DNA of 64,000 nucleotides, from assembly GCF_021535135.1 (NCBI RefSeq), contig NZ_CP091036.1:1364001-1428000 (forward strand). The letters run 5' to 3'. The notes beneath the pieces were generated by a model. It ran no database searches. It worked only from the letters and a program-made list of their open reading frames with translations, and was not told the DNA's origin. Within the stretch, counting starts at the first letter, position 1. Each line of letters starts with the position of its first letter. Below, piece by piece: positions 9,218 to 20,319 of this stretch. The translations under genes were made by a program, and so were the position numbers. This DNA is from Antarcticibacterium sp. 1MA-6-2. Lineage in GTDB: Bacteria > Bacteroidota > Bacteroidia > Flavobacteriales > Flavobacteriaceae.

Positions 9218-10210
9218 ATGACAATAGGAGTAGTTATTTTAAACTGGAATGGGCTTAAACTTCTGAAGCAATTTTTGCCCGATGTAGTGTCTTTTTCATC
9301 TGAAGCAACCGTGTATGTTGCCGATAATGCTTCTACAGACAATTCAATTAAATACGTGGAATTAAATTTTCCGGGAGTAAAAATTATTCGAAATGAAGTT
9401 AACGGAGGATATGCTAAAGGCTATAATGATGCGCTGGCAAGTGTTAAAGAAGACATTTTTGTTCTGCTAAATAGCGATGTACAGGTAACCCCTCATTGGC
9501 TCGAACCAATTTTAGCAACTTTTAAGAAATATCCCGTGGCAGGTGCCGTGCAGCCTAAACTATTAGATTTTAAAAGACCTGAATATTTTGAATACGCTGG
9601 TGCAGCCGGAGGCTATATTGACAGGTTTGGATATCCTTACTGCCGCGGAAGGGTTTTTGAGACTATCGAAAAAGATGAAGGACAGTACGACGATGAGCAG
9701 GAAATATTCTGGGGCAGTGGTGCCTGTCTGGCTATAAGAAGAGAAGTTTTTTATGAAGCCGGAGCTTTTGATGAGGATTATTTTGCACATCAGGAGGAGA
9801 TCGACCTCTGCTGGAGACTGAACAGTTTAGGTTATAAAGTAAGATATGTTTCTACATCTGTAGTCTACCATGTTGGTGGGGCCACTTTGAATAGTATGAA
9901 CCCTCAAAAAACGTTTTATAATTTCAGGAATAGTTTATACAACTTAATAAAGAATCTTCCTTCTCATCAATTAATTTGGGTAATATTTCTACGCATGATC
10001 CTGGATGGAGTTGCGGGAATACAATTTTTATTTGAAGGAAAAGCCAATCATTTCAGCGCTGTCCTTAAAGCACATATCAATTTCTACAAACGTCTGCCGC
10101 TGCTGCTGCGAAAGAGAAAAAATTTTCCAAAAAAGCTTAATTATTTCTCCAAAAATTCCGTTGTTTGCACTTACTTTTTAAAGGGAGAAAAAAAATTTTC
10201 AAACTTTTAA
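9218..10210 (+). CDS. Glycosyltransferase family 2
   Basis: 330 residues. GT-A fold markers: the N-terminal VVILNWNG, the nucleotide-binding DNASTDNS, a DxD-like FVLLNSDV, and EIDLCWRLNSLGY near the acceptor site (about residue 195). A hydrophobic C-terminal segment (LIWVIFLRMILDGVAG, about residues 250-270) suggests membrane association. The sequence resembles rhamnosyltransferase-like GT2 enzymes that act in polysaccharide or cell-wall glycan synthesis, but the sugar cannot be predicted. The frame is intact. Confidence 0.85.
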   Translation: MTIGVVILNWNGLKLLKQFLPDVVSFSSEATVYVADNASTDNSIKYVELNFPGVKIIRNEVNGGYAKGYNDALASVKEDIFVLLNSDVQVTPHWLEPILATFKKYPVAGAVQPKLLDFKRPEYFEYAGAAGGYIDRFGYPYCRGRVFETIEKDEGQYDDEQEIFWGSGACLAIRREVFYEAGAFDEDYFAHQEEIDLCWRLNSLGYKVRYVSTSVVYHVGGATLNSMNPQKTFYNFRNSLYNLIKNLPSHQLIWVIFLRMILDGVAGIQFLFEGKANHFSAVLKAHINFYKRLPLLLRKRKNFPKKLNYFSKNSVVCTYFLKGEKKFSNF

Positions 10211-10242
10211 GGTTTTGCCCTTAAAAACTATTTTATTGGCAC

Positions 10243-10259
10243 TAGATTTGATAACTTTG
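10243..10259 (+). promoter_or_regulatory. Candidate -7 elements upstream of the OmpA gene
   Basis: TAGATTTG (10243-10250) and TAACTTTG (10252-10259) both match the Bacteroidota -7 consensus TAnnTTTG, 36-45 bases upstream of the OmpA start. No well-spaced TTG at -33 is clear for either one, so the choice between them is open. Confidence 0.4.
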
Positions 10260-10294
10260 GAAAATTCTAACAAATAAATTTAATTACACCGATT

Positions 10295-11129
10295 ATGAAG
10301 AAAATCATGCTTTTATCGGCTACTGCGGCAATTTTACTTTCTTCTTGTGTTTCACAAAAGAAATATGCTGAACTGGAAGCCCAACACAAAGAAACAAGAG
10401 ACCAACTTAACACGGCCACCGTGAAGTTAAATTCCTGTTTGGATGAAAAAGAACGTCTTGGTCAACAGATTAACACTTTAAACAACACAAATGCTGCCCT
10501 ACTTAACAACGTTGGTGATTTGGCCACATTGTCAAAGAAAGAAGCTGAAAACCTTGAAAAATCTCTAGAGAGCATCAAGGAAAAAGATATCAAGATCCAG
10601 CGTATGCAGGATGCTATTACCAAAAAAGATTCTGTAACTCTTGCTTTAGTTACAAGTCTTAAAGGAGTTCTTGGTAACATGAATGATGAAGACATCCAGA
10701 TTAATGTTGAAAAAGGTGTAGTTTATGTTTCTATTTCTGACAAACTTTTATTCGAAAGCGGTCGTTGGAATCTTTCTAACCGTGCTAAAGAAGTTTTAGG
10801 AAAAGTAGCCCAGGTAGTTAACAACCGTCCAAATATCGAGTTTATGGTTGAAGGTCATACAGATGATAAAGCTATAAGCACCAACTGTATCGAAGATAAC
10901 TGGGATTTAAGTGTTAAACGTGCTACTTCTGTAGTTAGAACACTTCAAAATGAGTTTAATGTACTTAGCTGAAAGAATGACAGCTGCAGGTAGAAGTTAC
11001 TACGTGCCTTTAGCTAGCAATGCGACAGAAGATGGACGTGCTCAAAACAGAAGAACCAGAATCGTTATTCTTCCTAAGTTAGATCAGTTCTATGACCTGA
11101 TCGAACAAGGAATGCAGAGTGCTAAATAA
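10295..11129 (+). CDS. OmpA-family peptidoglycan-associated lipoprotein (one apparent frameshift)
   Basis: 277 residues after repair. A lipoprotein signal with lipobox LLSSC (Cys at about 18) is followed by a long coiled coil (about 25-110) and a C-terminal OmpA domain with VEGHTDDK and NRRTRIVILPK. It anchors the outer membrane to peptidoglycan. The frame breaks at about 10964 inside the OmpA domain. GTACTTAGCTG there becomes GTACCGGCTG with one base fewer, giving NVPAERMTAAGRSYYVPL. The protein ends at TAA 11127-11129 and is followed by a strong terminator hairpin. Confidence 0.9.
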
Positions 11130-11152
11130 TAAAGCCACCTGAATAAATTTAG

Positions 11153-11179
11153 AAGCCCCGAAATTCGGGGCTTTTTTTA
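11153..11179 (+). terminator. Rho-independent terminator after the OmpA gene
   Basis: A GC-rich stem (AGCCCCGAA / TTCGGGGCT) with a one-base to three-base loop is followed by a T run, 24 bases after the OmpA stop codon. Confidence 0.85.
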
Positions 11180-11305
11180 TTTTAGTAAAGTATCCATTTA
11201 AGATTGTTGTTACTGTTTATCAAACATTAACATTTGTTGATTAAAATTCATTTGTTCAATAGTTTTCATAAACCTATTTTTAACGGATTATTAACTATTT
11301 TAAAT

Positions 11306-12448
11306 ATGAAAATGAATTTACACAAAATTAAAGCTACCTTATTAATTCTTGCAGTAGGAACTTTTGCTGTTTCATGCGAGAAAGAAAATTTAGAACAGTC
11401 TACGACAAATTTAAATGCCGAGACTATGAACAAAGAATTAATTCTTAACCCAAACAGTGGAAAATCAGCTGAAATTCAGGTTAGCGAAAACATTGGGATT
11501 GCTGTTAGAAATGCAGTTGAACCTAGTGAATGTGCCCCAACAGAGCTTGATGAAGTAGTAGGTGTATACATACAGCAAATAATAGCAGACCCCATAGCTT
11601 TGGCTAATAATGGGATATATTCTAACATCAATTATTATTACAGTTATTTAATAGATAAAGGAGAACAAACTTTTGGGGCTGAAGGAAAATTCACATCCTT
11701 AATGGTAAAACGTGAAAGAGAACTTTCTAAATTCTTTGAACTGCCAATAGACATTAGGGTAAATGGACAGCACACTGCTAATTTAAATGATAGAAATGTT
11801 TGGATTAGTGTATTATCAAATTTTTATGGATATAATCTGCCTGATGGAAGTTTCTTGCCTCTGACGGTTCAGCAAGCGGCACAAATTGCAGATCAATATT
11901 TAGCATTAAATGAAGCATCTCCAAATTTACCAGAAAATCCATATTTTGCTACAGATGGTTTCGCATCCAGCAATGGAACAATAGTAATTGGTGATGGTTT
12001 AGTTAGATGGCTTGCTGAAGCCGGAGTAGAAGAAAGTATTGTATGGACAGGGATTCTTGCTCATGAGTGGTCACACCAGGTACAATTCAACAATTACGGG
12101 GAATGGTATCCAATAGGTGCGGCAGATAATCTTCCGGAAGCAACAAGATTTACAGAATTGGAAGCAGACTTTTTCGCTGCATATTATATGACGCACAAAA
12201 GAGGAGCTACGTACAACTGGAAAAGAGTTGAAGAATTCTTTGAATTGTTCTTCCAAATTGGAGATTGTAGCTTTACATCAAATGGTCACCACGGTACTCC
12301 TGCACAAAGAATGGAAGCTGCTCGTTTAGGATTTGAACTCGCAAATGACGCGCAAAAACAAGGGCACATCCTTACTGTAGAGGAACTTCATGAAATTTTT
12401 GTTGAACAGATTTCAGAAGTTATTCCTGCACCGGGATCGACTAAATAG
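11306..12448 (+). CDS. Zinc metalloprotease-like lipoprotein
   Basis: 380 residues from ATG 11306 (MKMNLHKIKATLL); the more upstream ATG at 11234 would put 24 residues before the signal peptide. The lipobox is TFAVSC (Cys at about 24). The metallopeptidase signature is LAHEWSHQVQFNN (HExxH), with a third ligand region ELEADFFAAYYMTHKRG about 30 residues later, a gluzincin/M48-like spacing. The C-terminal GHHGTPAQRMEAARLG is also typical of neutral metallopeptidase lipoproteins in this phylum. The substrate is unknown. Confidence 0.8.
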   Translation: MKMNLHKIKATLLILAVGTFAVSCEKENLEQSTTNLNAETMNKELILNPNSGKSAEIQVSENIGIAVRNAVEPSECAPTELDEVVGVYIQQIIADPIALANNGIYSNINYYYSYLIDKGEQTFGAEGKFTSLMVKRERELSKFFELPIDIRVNGQHTANLNDRNVWISVLSNFYGYNLPDGSFLPLTVQQAAQIADQYLALNEASPNLPENPYFATDGFASSNGTIVIGDGLVRWLAEAGVEESIVWTGILAHEWSHQVQFNNYGEWYPIGAADNLPEATRFTELEADFFAAYYMTHKRGATYNWKRVEEFFELFFQIGDCSFTSNGHHGTPAQRMEAARLGFELANDAQKQGHILTVEELHEIFVEQISEVIPAPGSTK

Positions 12449-12469
12449 TCTCAATACCACAAATGAAAG

Positions 12470-12507
12470 AATGCCATTTTCTTAATTGAAAATGGCATTT
12501 CTATTTT
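12470..12507. terminator. Bidirectional terminator between convergent genes
   Basis: A perfect 12-bp stem, AATGCCATTTTC / GAAAATGGCATT, with a 6-base loop and T-rich flanks on both strands, lies between the metalloprotease gene and the convergent YrdC/Sua5 gene. Confidence 0.8.
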
Positions 12508-12520
12508 TGGGAAAATCTTT

Positions 12521-13141
12521 TTACATTATTTCCAGGCTTCCTTTTCCCTGCCTAATAACTTCCGGAGAGTTAGTGGTAAGATCTATTACGGTAGAAGGAG
12601 TATTATCTCCATAGCCTCCGTCAATAACAATATCCACAAGTTTATCCCATTTTTCAAGGATAAGTTCGGGATCTGTTGTGTACTCAATTACCTCATCTTC
12701 ATCTCTAATAGATGTGGAAACAATAGGGTTACCCAGTTCGTGTACTATAGCTTTACAAATATTGTTGTTGGGAACTCTTATACCAACGGTCTTCTTCTTT
12801 TTAAAAACTGTTGGCAAATTACTATTCCCCGGTAGAATAAATGTGTACGGTCCCGGTAAACATCTTTTAAGTATCTTAAAGGTATGAGTATCTATCTGCT
12901 TTACATAATCTGAAAGATTACTTAAGTCTTCACAAATAAATGAAAAGTTTGCCTTATCCAGTTTTACTCCTTTTAACTGGGCAATTTTTTCCAGGGCAGA
13001 GGTATTAGTAATATCACAACCTAATCCATATACCGTATCTGTCGGGTAAATTATAATTCCTCCTTTACGGAGTACGTCTCCTACTTTTTTTATGTCTTTT
13101 GGATTAGGGTTTTCTTCGTAGATCCTTATTAATTCAGCCAT
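12521..13141 (-). CDS. Threonylcarbamoyl-AMP synthase (YrdC/Sua5 family)
   Basis: 206 residues. It makes threonylcarbamoyl-AMP for the t6A modification of ANN-decoding tRNAs. Family features: IIYPTDTVYGLGCD near residue 31, the K-x-R/S-x-x motif region LKGVKLDKANFSFIC, TVGIRVPNN, and STVIDLT near the C-terminus. The length matches the single-domain form without the Sua5 C-terminal domain. It lies 42 bases downstream of the DUF2945 gene on the same strand. Confidence 0.9.
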   Translation of the reverse strand: MAELIRIYEENPNPKDIKKVGDVLRKGGIIIYPTDTVYGLGCDITNTSALEKIAQLKGVKLDKANFSFICEDLSNLSDYVKQIDTHTFKILKRCLPGPYTFILPGNSNLPTVFKKKKTVGIRVPNNNICKAIVHELGNPIVSTSIRDEDEVIEYTTDPELILEKWDKLVDIVIDGGYGDNTPSTVIDLTTNSPEVIRQGKGSLEIM

Positions 13142-13183
13142 TCTTTTAGTTTTTAAAATGATAAATAGGAGTTGCAGAAAAAT

Positions 13184-13399
13184 CTATTGCTCCAGGTGTT
13201 CTACCTCACTTTCCAGCTTTAAAACTTCATTTCCGTTCTCCTGCTGAATGAAAAGAGCTTTATTGCCGGGTTCCCCATTTCGGGTGATCTTAGAGCCTTT
13301 TATAGTGGTCGTGATCTTCCGGTCAAAAGTGTCCTTAACCGTGCCTGTTGCGGTACCTTTGCCCCACTTCCAGCTAACTTTACTGCCAGTCCTTATCAT
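13184..13399 (-). CDS. DUF2945 / hypervirulence-associated TUDOR-domain protein
   Basis: 71 residues. GSKVSWKWGKGTATGTV at the N-terminus followed by TTTIKGSKITRNGEPGNKA is the hallmark of DUF2945 (HVA1) small beta-barrel proteins. The function is unknown. It lies between pcrA and the YrdC/Sua5 gene. Confidence 0.8.
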   Translation of the reverse strand: MIRTGSKVSWKWGKGTATGTVKDTFDRKITTTIKGSKITRNGEPGNKALFIQQENGNEVLKLESEVEHLEQ

Positions 13400-13477
13400 T
13401 TTTTAAATCAAGATAATAAAACCTGCAGTAGTAGGCATGTTGAGTAACAGAAATTTAACTGTTAAGGCTTTCCTGAA

Positions 13478-15802
13478 TTAGGACAACAACTTTAATTTGG
13501 CAAACCTTAGCAGGAGCTTTTTAATGCCTCCATTCTCAAAATCAATTTCTGCTTTTTTATCCTGTCCTACTCCGTCTATTTTTAGCACTTTTCCTTTTCC
13601 AAACCGGATGTGTTCAACTTCATTGCCTTCTATAAGTTTTACACCATCGGTAATATCATTTGCAGCATGAGAGGCTGTTGCAGGTCGTAACTTGCGGAGT
13701 TTCCTCAACTGTTCCTCACTTGGCTTGTGTGCTTAGATGGCGGAGATCCTGAAACAGGTTTAGATTGTCGAAGTTTGCTTTTATCTACTTCTCCAAAAAT
13801 GTCAGTATCTATTAAAGGTTTGTACTTATAATCATCCTGAGGGATCATATAATCGAGAAACTGGTTTTCAATTTCTTCAATAAATCTGCTCGGTTCAGCA
13901 TCTACTAATTTTCCCCACCTGTACCTGGATTGTGTGTACGTAAGATATGCCTGTTTTTCAGCACGGGTTAAGGCGACATAGAACAAGCGACGTTCTTCCT
14001 CCAATTCAGTCCTTGTATTCATACTCATTGCAGATGGAAAAAGATCTTCTTCCATTCCTACAATATAAACATATGGAAATTCAAGTCCCTTAGCGAGGTG
14101 AATCGTCATTAGAGCTACCCTGTCATCATCTCCTGTATCTTTATCCATATCTGTAGCAAGGGCTACATCCTCAAGAAATTCTGTCAATGATCCCGTAGCA
14201 TCTGCAAGTTCTTTCTGCCCTTCCACAAAATCTCTGATACCATTCAGCAGTTCCTCGATGTTTTCTATTCTGGCAACACCTTCAGGAGTACCATCTTTCT
14301 TCAGCTCCTGTACGAGACTAGGTTTTTTGGCTACAGTATCAGCCACGGTGAAAGCATCAGCATTCTCATTGAGAATGGTAAAGCTCTTGATCATATTTAC
14401 AAAATTGGAGAGCTTATTTCTTGTTCCGGAATTGATCTTAATGTTTAGCTGATCCAGATTTTCAATTACCTCAAAAATTGAACGGCCATATTGATTGGCC
14501 AAAATGGTAAGTTTATCAATTGTAGTCTGTCCAATCCCACGCGCCGGATAATTGATCACCCGCTTCAAAGCTTCTTCATCATTCGGATTAATTAGAAGCC
14601 TTAAATAAGCCAGGACATCTTTTATCTCTTTCCGCTGATAAAATGATAGTCCGCCGTAGATCCTGTATGGAATATCTCTTTTCCTCAAAGCGTCTTCCAT
14701 TGCCCGGCTTTGGGCGTTTGTTCTGTATAAAATTGCAAAATCCCCATTGCTCAGTTGATTCTGCATTTTGTTTTCAAATATGGAACTTGCTACAAATCTT
14801 CCTTCTTCCCCATCATTTATCAGGCGATTAACAACAATCCGGGATCCATCATCATTGGCTGTCCATACAACTTTATCCAGTTTTGTCTTGTTCTTTTCTA
14901 TGATTGAATTGGCAGCGTTTACTATGTTTCGGGTAGAGCGGTAATTCTGTTCCAGCCTGTACATCTGCACATTTTCGTAATCCTTCTGAAAGTTCAGAAT
15001 GTTATTAATGTTTGCTCCACGGAAGGCGTAAATACTCTGTGCGTCATCTCCTACCACACATATATTCTGAAATTTATCTGATAATGCTTTTACAATTAAA
15101 TACTGCGAATGGTTTGTATCCTGGTACTCATCCACCAGAATGTATCTGAACCTGTTTTGGTATTTCTGAAGCACCTGGGGAAACCTGTTTAGAAGTTCAT
15201 TGGTTTTCAGAAGAAGGTCATCAAAATCCATTGCTCCGGCCTTGAAACAACGCTCCACATAGTTCCTGTAAATCTCTCCCATTCTCGGCTTTTTAGACAT
15301 TGCATCGGCCTCCATTAATTCCGGGTTCTGGAAATAGGCTTTTACCGTGATGAGACTGTTCTTATATGATGAGATCCTTGAATAAACCTGTTTGTACTTA
15401 TATACATCCTTATCTAAGCCCATCTCTTTTATAATAGCGCTTATTAGTCGCTGGGAATCCTGGGTGTCATAAATAGTGAAATTTGAAGGGTAACCAAGTT
15501 TATCTGCCTCAAAGCGTAACATCTTGGCAAAAATGGAATGGAAAGTGCCCATCCAAAGATTCTTGGCCTCACTATTTCCCACGATTTGGGCAATACGTTT
15601 TTTCATCTCCCGGGCCGCCTTATTGGTAAAGGTGAGCGCCAGAATATTAAAGGGATCCACTCCTTTGCTCATTAGGTATGCGATCCTATAGGTAAGCACC
15701 CGCGTTTTCCCCGATCCGGCTCCTGCAATTACTATCATTGCACCGTCTTTTTGCAGTAAGCGCCCGCTGGGCATCATTTAATTCAGCTAAATAAGATTCC
15801 AA
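13478..15802 (-). CDS. UvrD/PcrA-type DNA helicase (two apparent frameshifts)
   Basis: Superfamily 1A 3'-5' helicase for repair and replication, about 775 residues. Motifs: Walker A IAGAGSGKTRVLTYR, LALTFTNKAAREM (Ia), LVDEYQDTNHSQY (II), GDDAQSIYAFRGA (III), LEQNYRST (IV), MTIHLAKGLEFPYV (V) and FYVALTRAE (VI). A TTG at 15800-15802 (LESYLAELNDAQRA) fits the family N-terminus. The frame breaks at about 15758, where GCTTACTG for GCCGGTACTG would restore QRAPVLQKDG. It breaks again at about 13715-13735 in the linker before the C-terminal Tudor-like tail (FGKGKVLKIDG). The second break sits in a CACACA run and is not clearly an RCCGGY scar. Confidence 0.88.
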
Positions 15803-15963
15803 TTTCCTTTTTTCTTTTAAGGCGTGAATTTAACCAATTTAAAGCTTTTATGTAAATCTTAGGGCCTTATACTTTTGAACAAAGTAGCCGCAAATTATGA
15901 CAAACCTGAAATTTTAAATATCTTAGGAGTATTAACCCTTATCCCTCTGTTTAATTATAACAA

Positions 15964-17246
15964 ATGAAAAAAATAGGTGTTGCCTTTTGCTGCCTTTGCT
16001 TTACAGCTGCTTCTGCACAACAAATAGATCCTGAAATTGCATCTGCAGCAGACGCACTGGAACCTAAGGTTATAGAATGGCGCCGGGATTTTCACCAAAA
16101 CCCCGAGCTGTCTAACCGGGAATTTGAAACAGCAAAAAAAATAGCAGCCCACCTTAAAAGATTGGGAATGGAGGTGCAAACAGGCGTTGGAAAAACTTAG
16201 GTGTGGTAGGAATTTTAAAAGATGATAAGTCGGGAAAGGTAGTAGCTTTAAGAGCCGATATTGATGCCCTTCCTGTTACTGAAAGGAATGATCTGCCCTA
16301 TAGATCGAAAGTAACCACTGAATTTCTTGGGACTGAAACCGGAGTTATGCACGCCTGTGGGCACGATACACATACTGCTATTTTAATGGGTGTTGCTGAA
16401 ATTCTTTCTGAAAATAAAGACAAGATCAACGGAACCGTAAAATTCATATTCCAGCCCGCAGAAGAAGGTCCGCCACCCGGGGAAGAAGGAGGAGCGTCCT
16501 TAATGATAAAAGAAGGTGTCCTTCAGAATCCTGACGTTGATGCGATCTTCGGACTCCATATTAATTCAAGTACTCCTGTTGGAACGATTCGCTATAAACC
16601 GGAAGGCACTATGGCTGCCGTAGAAAGGTTTGTGATAAACGTGCAGGGTAAAGGAACACATGGCTCAGCTCCCTGGAGCGGAACAGATCCTATTCTCATT
16701 TCAGCAAAAATTATTGATGGATTACAAACCATTATCAGCCGGGAGGCCAAGCTTGTTGACGGAGCAGCAGTTATAACTGTGGGTAAAATTTCCAGTGGGG
16801 TACGCTTTAACATAATACCTAAAACTGCGGAAATGATTGGAACAGTGAGAACATTAGATCCTGATATGAAGGAATTGATCTTAAGAAGAATGAGAGAAAT
16901 GGTTCCTGCAATTGCCGAAGCTTATGGGGGAAGTGCCACTATAGAAATTGAAAATAATACTGCAATTACCTATAACGATCCTGAATTGACCCGTCAAATG
17001 CTGCCAACTCTTCAAAAGGTTGCTTAGCGCAGAAAAAGTTGAACTTCAAAATGCGACCCTTATGGGGAAGATTTTTCGTTTTTCCAGGAAAAGGTTCCGG
17101 GGTTCTATTTCTTCCTTGGAGGACAACCCTTGGATTCTACCGATCCTGCACCCCATCACACCCCGGATTTCTTTATCGACGATAGCGGATTATTATTAGG
17201 TGTCAAAGTAATGTCACAACTCGCTCTTGATTATTTAAACCAATAA
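15964..17246 (+). CDS. M20-family amidohydrolase/peptidase, secreted (three apparent frameshifts)
   Basis: About 427 residues after repair, with a signal peptide ending in ASAQ. M20D family features: WRRDFHQNPELSNREFET, the zinc-binding VALRADIDALPV and MHACGHDTHTAILM, the catalytic FQPAEEG, and the late EDFSFFQEKVPGFYFFLGG. It probably hydrolyses N-acyl amino acids or related amides. The breaks are at 16196 (KT/GVVG, +2, ACTTAGGT for ACCGGT), 17023 (KVA/AEKVE, +1, GCTTAGC for GCCGGC) and about 17075, where roughly four bases are missing before EDFSFF. The last one has no clear scar. Confidence 0.87.
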
Positions 17247-17248
17247 AA

Positions 17249-18867
17249 ATGGACAGATTTATAGAAATATTAAGTTCAATACCCTGGTGGGGCTGGATTC
17301 TCATATTTCTGGCAGTCGTTGCCATAAGAGACATATTTTTCAATAAAAAACATATTATAACCCACAACTTTCCGGTTGTAGGCCACCTGAGATATTTTCT
17401 CGAAAGTATAGGTCCTGAATTACGGCAATATATTGTAGCCGGAAACAGGGAAGAATTACCCTTTAACCGGGTGGAACGCGGCTGGGTATATGCCTCCTCT
17501 AAAAATGTTAATAATTATGAGGGTTTTGGAACAGACCAGGATATATATGAGGTCAATTATGTCTTTATTAATAATGCCGTCATTCCTTATAAGGTTCCGG
17601 AGAATCACCACTACCTGAAGGATCCTTACTTCCTGGCCTGTGCTAAGGTAATGGGTGAATTCAATAAGAGAAAGAGACCATACAGGCCTGCCTCTGTAAT
17701 TAATGTCTCAGCAATGAGTTTTGGATCACTTTCAGCCAAAGCAATTGAATCTCTAAATGAAGGTTGTAAAAAAGCTTATGCATATCATAATACTACGAAG
17801 GAGGATTATCGCCTTACCACCAGAAGGGAGCAGACGTTGTCTTCCAGATAGGAACAGGATATTTTGGGATCAGGAATGAAGATGGATCCTTTTCTATGGA
17901 AAAGTTGGTCAAATTGACGAAAGATTTTCCGCAGATAAGAGCTTTAGAAGTAAAACTTTCCCAGGGAGCCAAGCCCGGAAAAGGAGGAGTTTTACTGGCT
18001 TCCAAAATTACCCCTGAGATTGCGGGTATTCGGCATGTTCCTTTGGGCAAAGATGTACTCTCCCCTCCTAACCACAGCACTTTCGGCAATATGGAGGAGC
18101 TGGTGCAATTTATAGAAGATATAGCGGCAAATACAGGTTTGCCTGTGGGTATTAAAGCGGCCATAGGAAAACTGGATGAATGGGAAGAACTTGCAGAAAT
18201 TATGGCCAGAGACAACAGAGGACCCGATTTTATTGCAGTTGATGGTGGTGAAGGTGGTACAGGTGCAGCTCCTCCCAGTTTTGCAGATCACGTGGCCCTG
18301 CCCTTTGTGTATGGGTTTACAGATATTTACAAGATCTTTCAACGTAAGAATTTGACGAACAGAATTGTCTTCATCGGGGCCGGAAAATTAGGATTCCCTG
18401 CCAAAGCAGCCATGGCTTTTGCTATGGGTGTAGACATTATCAACGTTGCAAGAGAGGCTATGTTAAGTGTGGGCTGTATTCAGGCACAGGCTTGCCATAC
18501 CAATACCTGCCCTACAGGGGTTGCAACACAAAACAGGTGGTTACAGGCAGGGATTAATGTGAAAAATAAAGCGGAGCGGGTGAATTATTACTTCACAAAT
18601 TTTAGAAAAGAATTACTGGAAATAATACATGCCTGCGGTTATGAGCACCCATGCCAGTTTACTATGGACGATGTGGAGATCAATTTAGGAGATAGATTTA
18701 TTGCTAAGTCCCTGGCACAGACCTTCGTATACAATAAAACAGAAGTTCCTTTTACTTCCACTGAAACTTTAGTAGGATGTGCTAACTTAGGGGGCTCCTA
18801 CAGAAAAGGAGAAGAAACCGATGTTAAAGAGGTAGAAACAGAAGATACCTCTGTTTCTAAACAATAG
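17249..18867 (+). CDS. FMN-binding glutamate-synthase family protein (one apparent frameshift)
   Basis: 539 residues after repair. An N-terminal membrane helix (IPWWGWILIFLAVVAI) precedes a glutamate synthase FMN/central-like barrel: VINVSAMSFGSLSAKAIESLNEG, FIAVDGGEGGTGAAPPSF, and the Fe-S-like cysteine cluster CIQAQACHTNTCPTGVATQ. It lacks the glutaminase domain, so it is the 'GltB domain-only' membrane form of unknown reaction. The frame breaks at about 17793 (-1): AATACTACG in place of AATACCGGCG would give HNTGEGGLSPYHQKGADVVF. It begins 2 bases after the M20 gene. Confidence 0.85.
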
Positions 18868-18878
18868 TTTTAGTTCTT

Positions 18879-19400
18879 ATGGCAGATAATCAATTATTGC
18901 AGTTATTTTTTTATTTATTGCCCGCAGTGGTCGTTGGAGTTGTATCCTTTTATTTTTTTCAAATGCACACCAGCAATGAGGAAAAAAGAAGAAGATTCGT
19001 TTTAAGGCAGGAGAATCAAAAATCGGCACTTCCCGTAAAACTACAGGCATTCGAGAGAATGACCCTTTTTATAGAACGCATCTCCCTTGGAAAATTGTTA
19101 CTGAGAGTAAAACCTGCTTCCAACAGCCTGGAAGAATACGAAACCCTTCTTACCCATACCATAGACATGGAATTTGAACACAACCTTGCTCAGCAGATCT
19201 ATATTTCCTCTGAATGCTGGAACGTTATAAAAACTGCTAAAAATGCTACTATAGGAATGATAAGGAAAGCAGTAAAAAGAGAAGACGTTGATACAGCAGA
19301 TAAGCTTCGGGAAGTACTTCTCACAAACCTAATGGATCAGGCTGCACCTACAGATGCTGCTCTGGAATATATTAAAAAAGAGGTAAGAGATATTATTTAG
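18879..19400 (+). CDS. Membrane-anchored protein of unknown function
   Basis: 173 residues. One N-terminal transmembrane helix (FFYLLPAVVVGVVSFYFFQM, about residues 9-28) is followed by a basic stretch and a helical cytoplasmic domain. No catalytic motif is visible. It lies 11 bases downstream of the FMN protein, so it is probably cotranscribed. Its stop codon overlaps the 3' end of the convergent patatin gene by four bases. Confidence 0.8.
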   Translation: MADNQLLQLFFYLLPAVVVGVVSFYFFQMHTSNEEKRRRFVLRQENQKSALPVKLQAFERMTLFIERISLGKLLLRVKPASNSLEEYETLLTHTIDMEFEHNLAQQIYISSECWNVIKTAKNATIGMIRKAVKREDVDTADKLREVLLTNLMDQAAPTDAALEYIKKEVRDII

Positions 19401-20319
19401 AAGAAAGTCCTCCAGAACCTTTTTGAAGATTTTTGCTCAATATCTTTCTCCTTCGCGTACTCGAAGCCCTGCTGCCACCATTTTTTCATGGAATCCTTAT
19501 TGAAGACCAGGGAATTCTCTGTTAATTGCACGGGCGTATAATAAGTGGTAAGCTTCACCTTCTTGTTAAGAGCAGTTAGTTTACCTTCAACAACGTCGTG
19601 ATATTCCACCTGGTCAAGCAAAAATCCAAATAGGTTGATCATGAGTGAAAAGGGATTTTTCCCCAACACTTTATGATATTCCATATTTTCTGCTTCAAGG
19701 ATTATCGCATCCACTTCTTTAGCGCCGCGTTTAATTGCTTCCCTAATAGGGACCACACAACCCAAACCACCGTCGGCATACTCATAGCCATTCTTTGTGG
19801 CCAGACTCATAAACGGAATATAGTTACAGCTTATCCATATCCAGTCACAAAAATCGTCATATGAAAATTCATTGATCGATTTATATTCCACCCGGTTCTT
19901 TGATAAATTGGATACCGTAACCACCACATCATGGCATTTGGTTTTGATGGACTCAAAATTACCGGGAGAGAAATGTTTTTTTATTTCCTTATGAAGATTA
20001 CGACTTTCTCCAAAAGTCCTTTTCTTCTTCAGGAATTGCCACAACATATTGAAGTAGTTGATGGTGACGTATTCGCGACCATCTTTTTTCTTTACAATAA
20101 AAGGATTAATATTAAAGATCTTTCGCTGGGTCACATTAGTATAAATATCATATACCTTTTCAATGTTACCATCAGCCAGGTGCGGGATCAACAGACTTCC
20201 CGTGGAAGTCCCCAGATAAATATCGTACTTCTTACCCTTTTCTTCTATTAAATATTGGGCTACACCACTTAAGCAAATGCTCCTTTGCTGCCCCCACCTG
20301 AGATTACCAATGCCCTCAC
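19397..20319 (-). CDS. Patatin-like phospholipase, copy 2 (one apparent frameshift)
   Basis: 306 residues after repair. The true N-terminus starts at a GTG at 20317-20319 (VRALVISGGGSKGAF) that overlaps the TAG stop of the upstream paralogue by one base. It has the oxyanion-hole glycine motif SGGGSKGAF, the nucleophile elbow LGTSTGSL and the catalytic aspartate motif YADGGLG. The frame breaks at 20267-20274: GCTTAAGT (minus strand) in place of GCCGGT restores AFAGGVAQYL. The upstream paralogue has GAFAYGVAQYL there, which confirms the repair independently of distant homologues. Confidence 0.88.

Noticed and set aside
13700..13740. CTAAG in the pcrA linker (TCTAAGCACACAAGCC) as another RCCGGY scar
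   Set aside because: The preceding base is T and restoring CCGG does not return the frame; an extra AC in the CACACA run explains it better.
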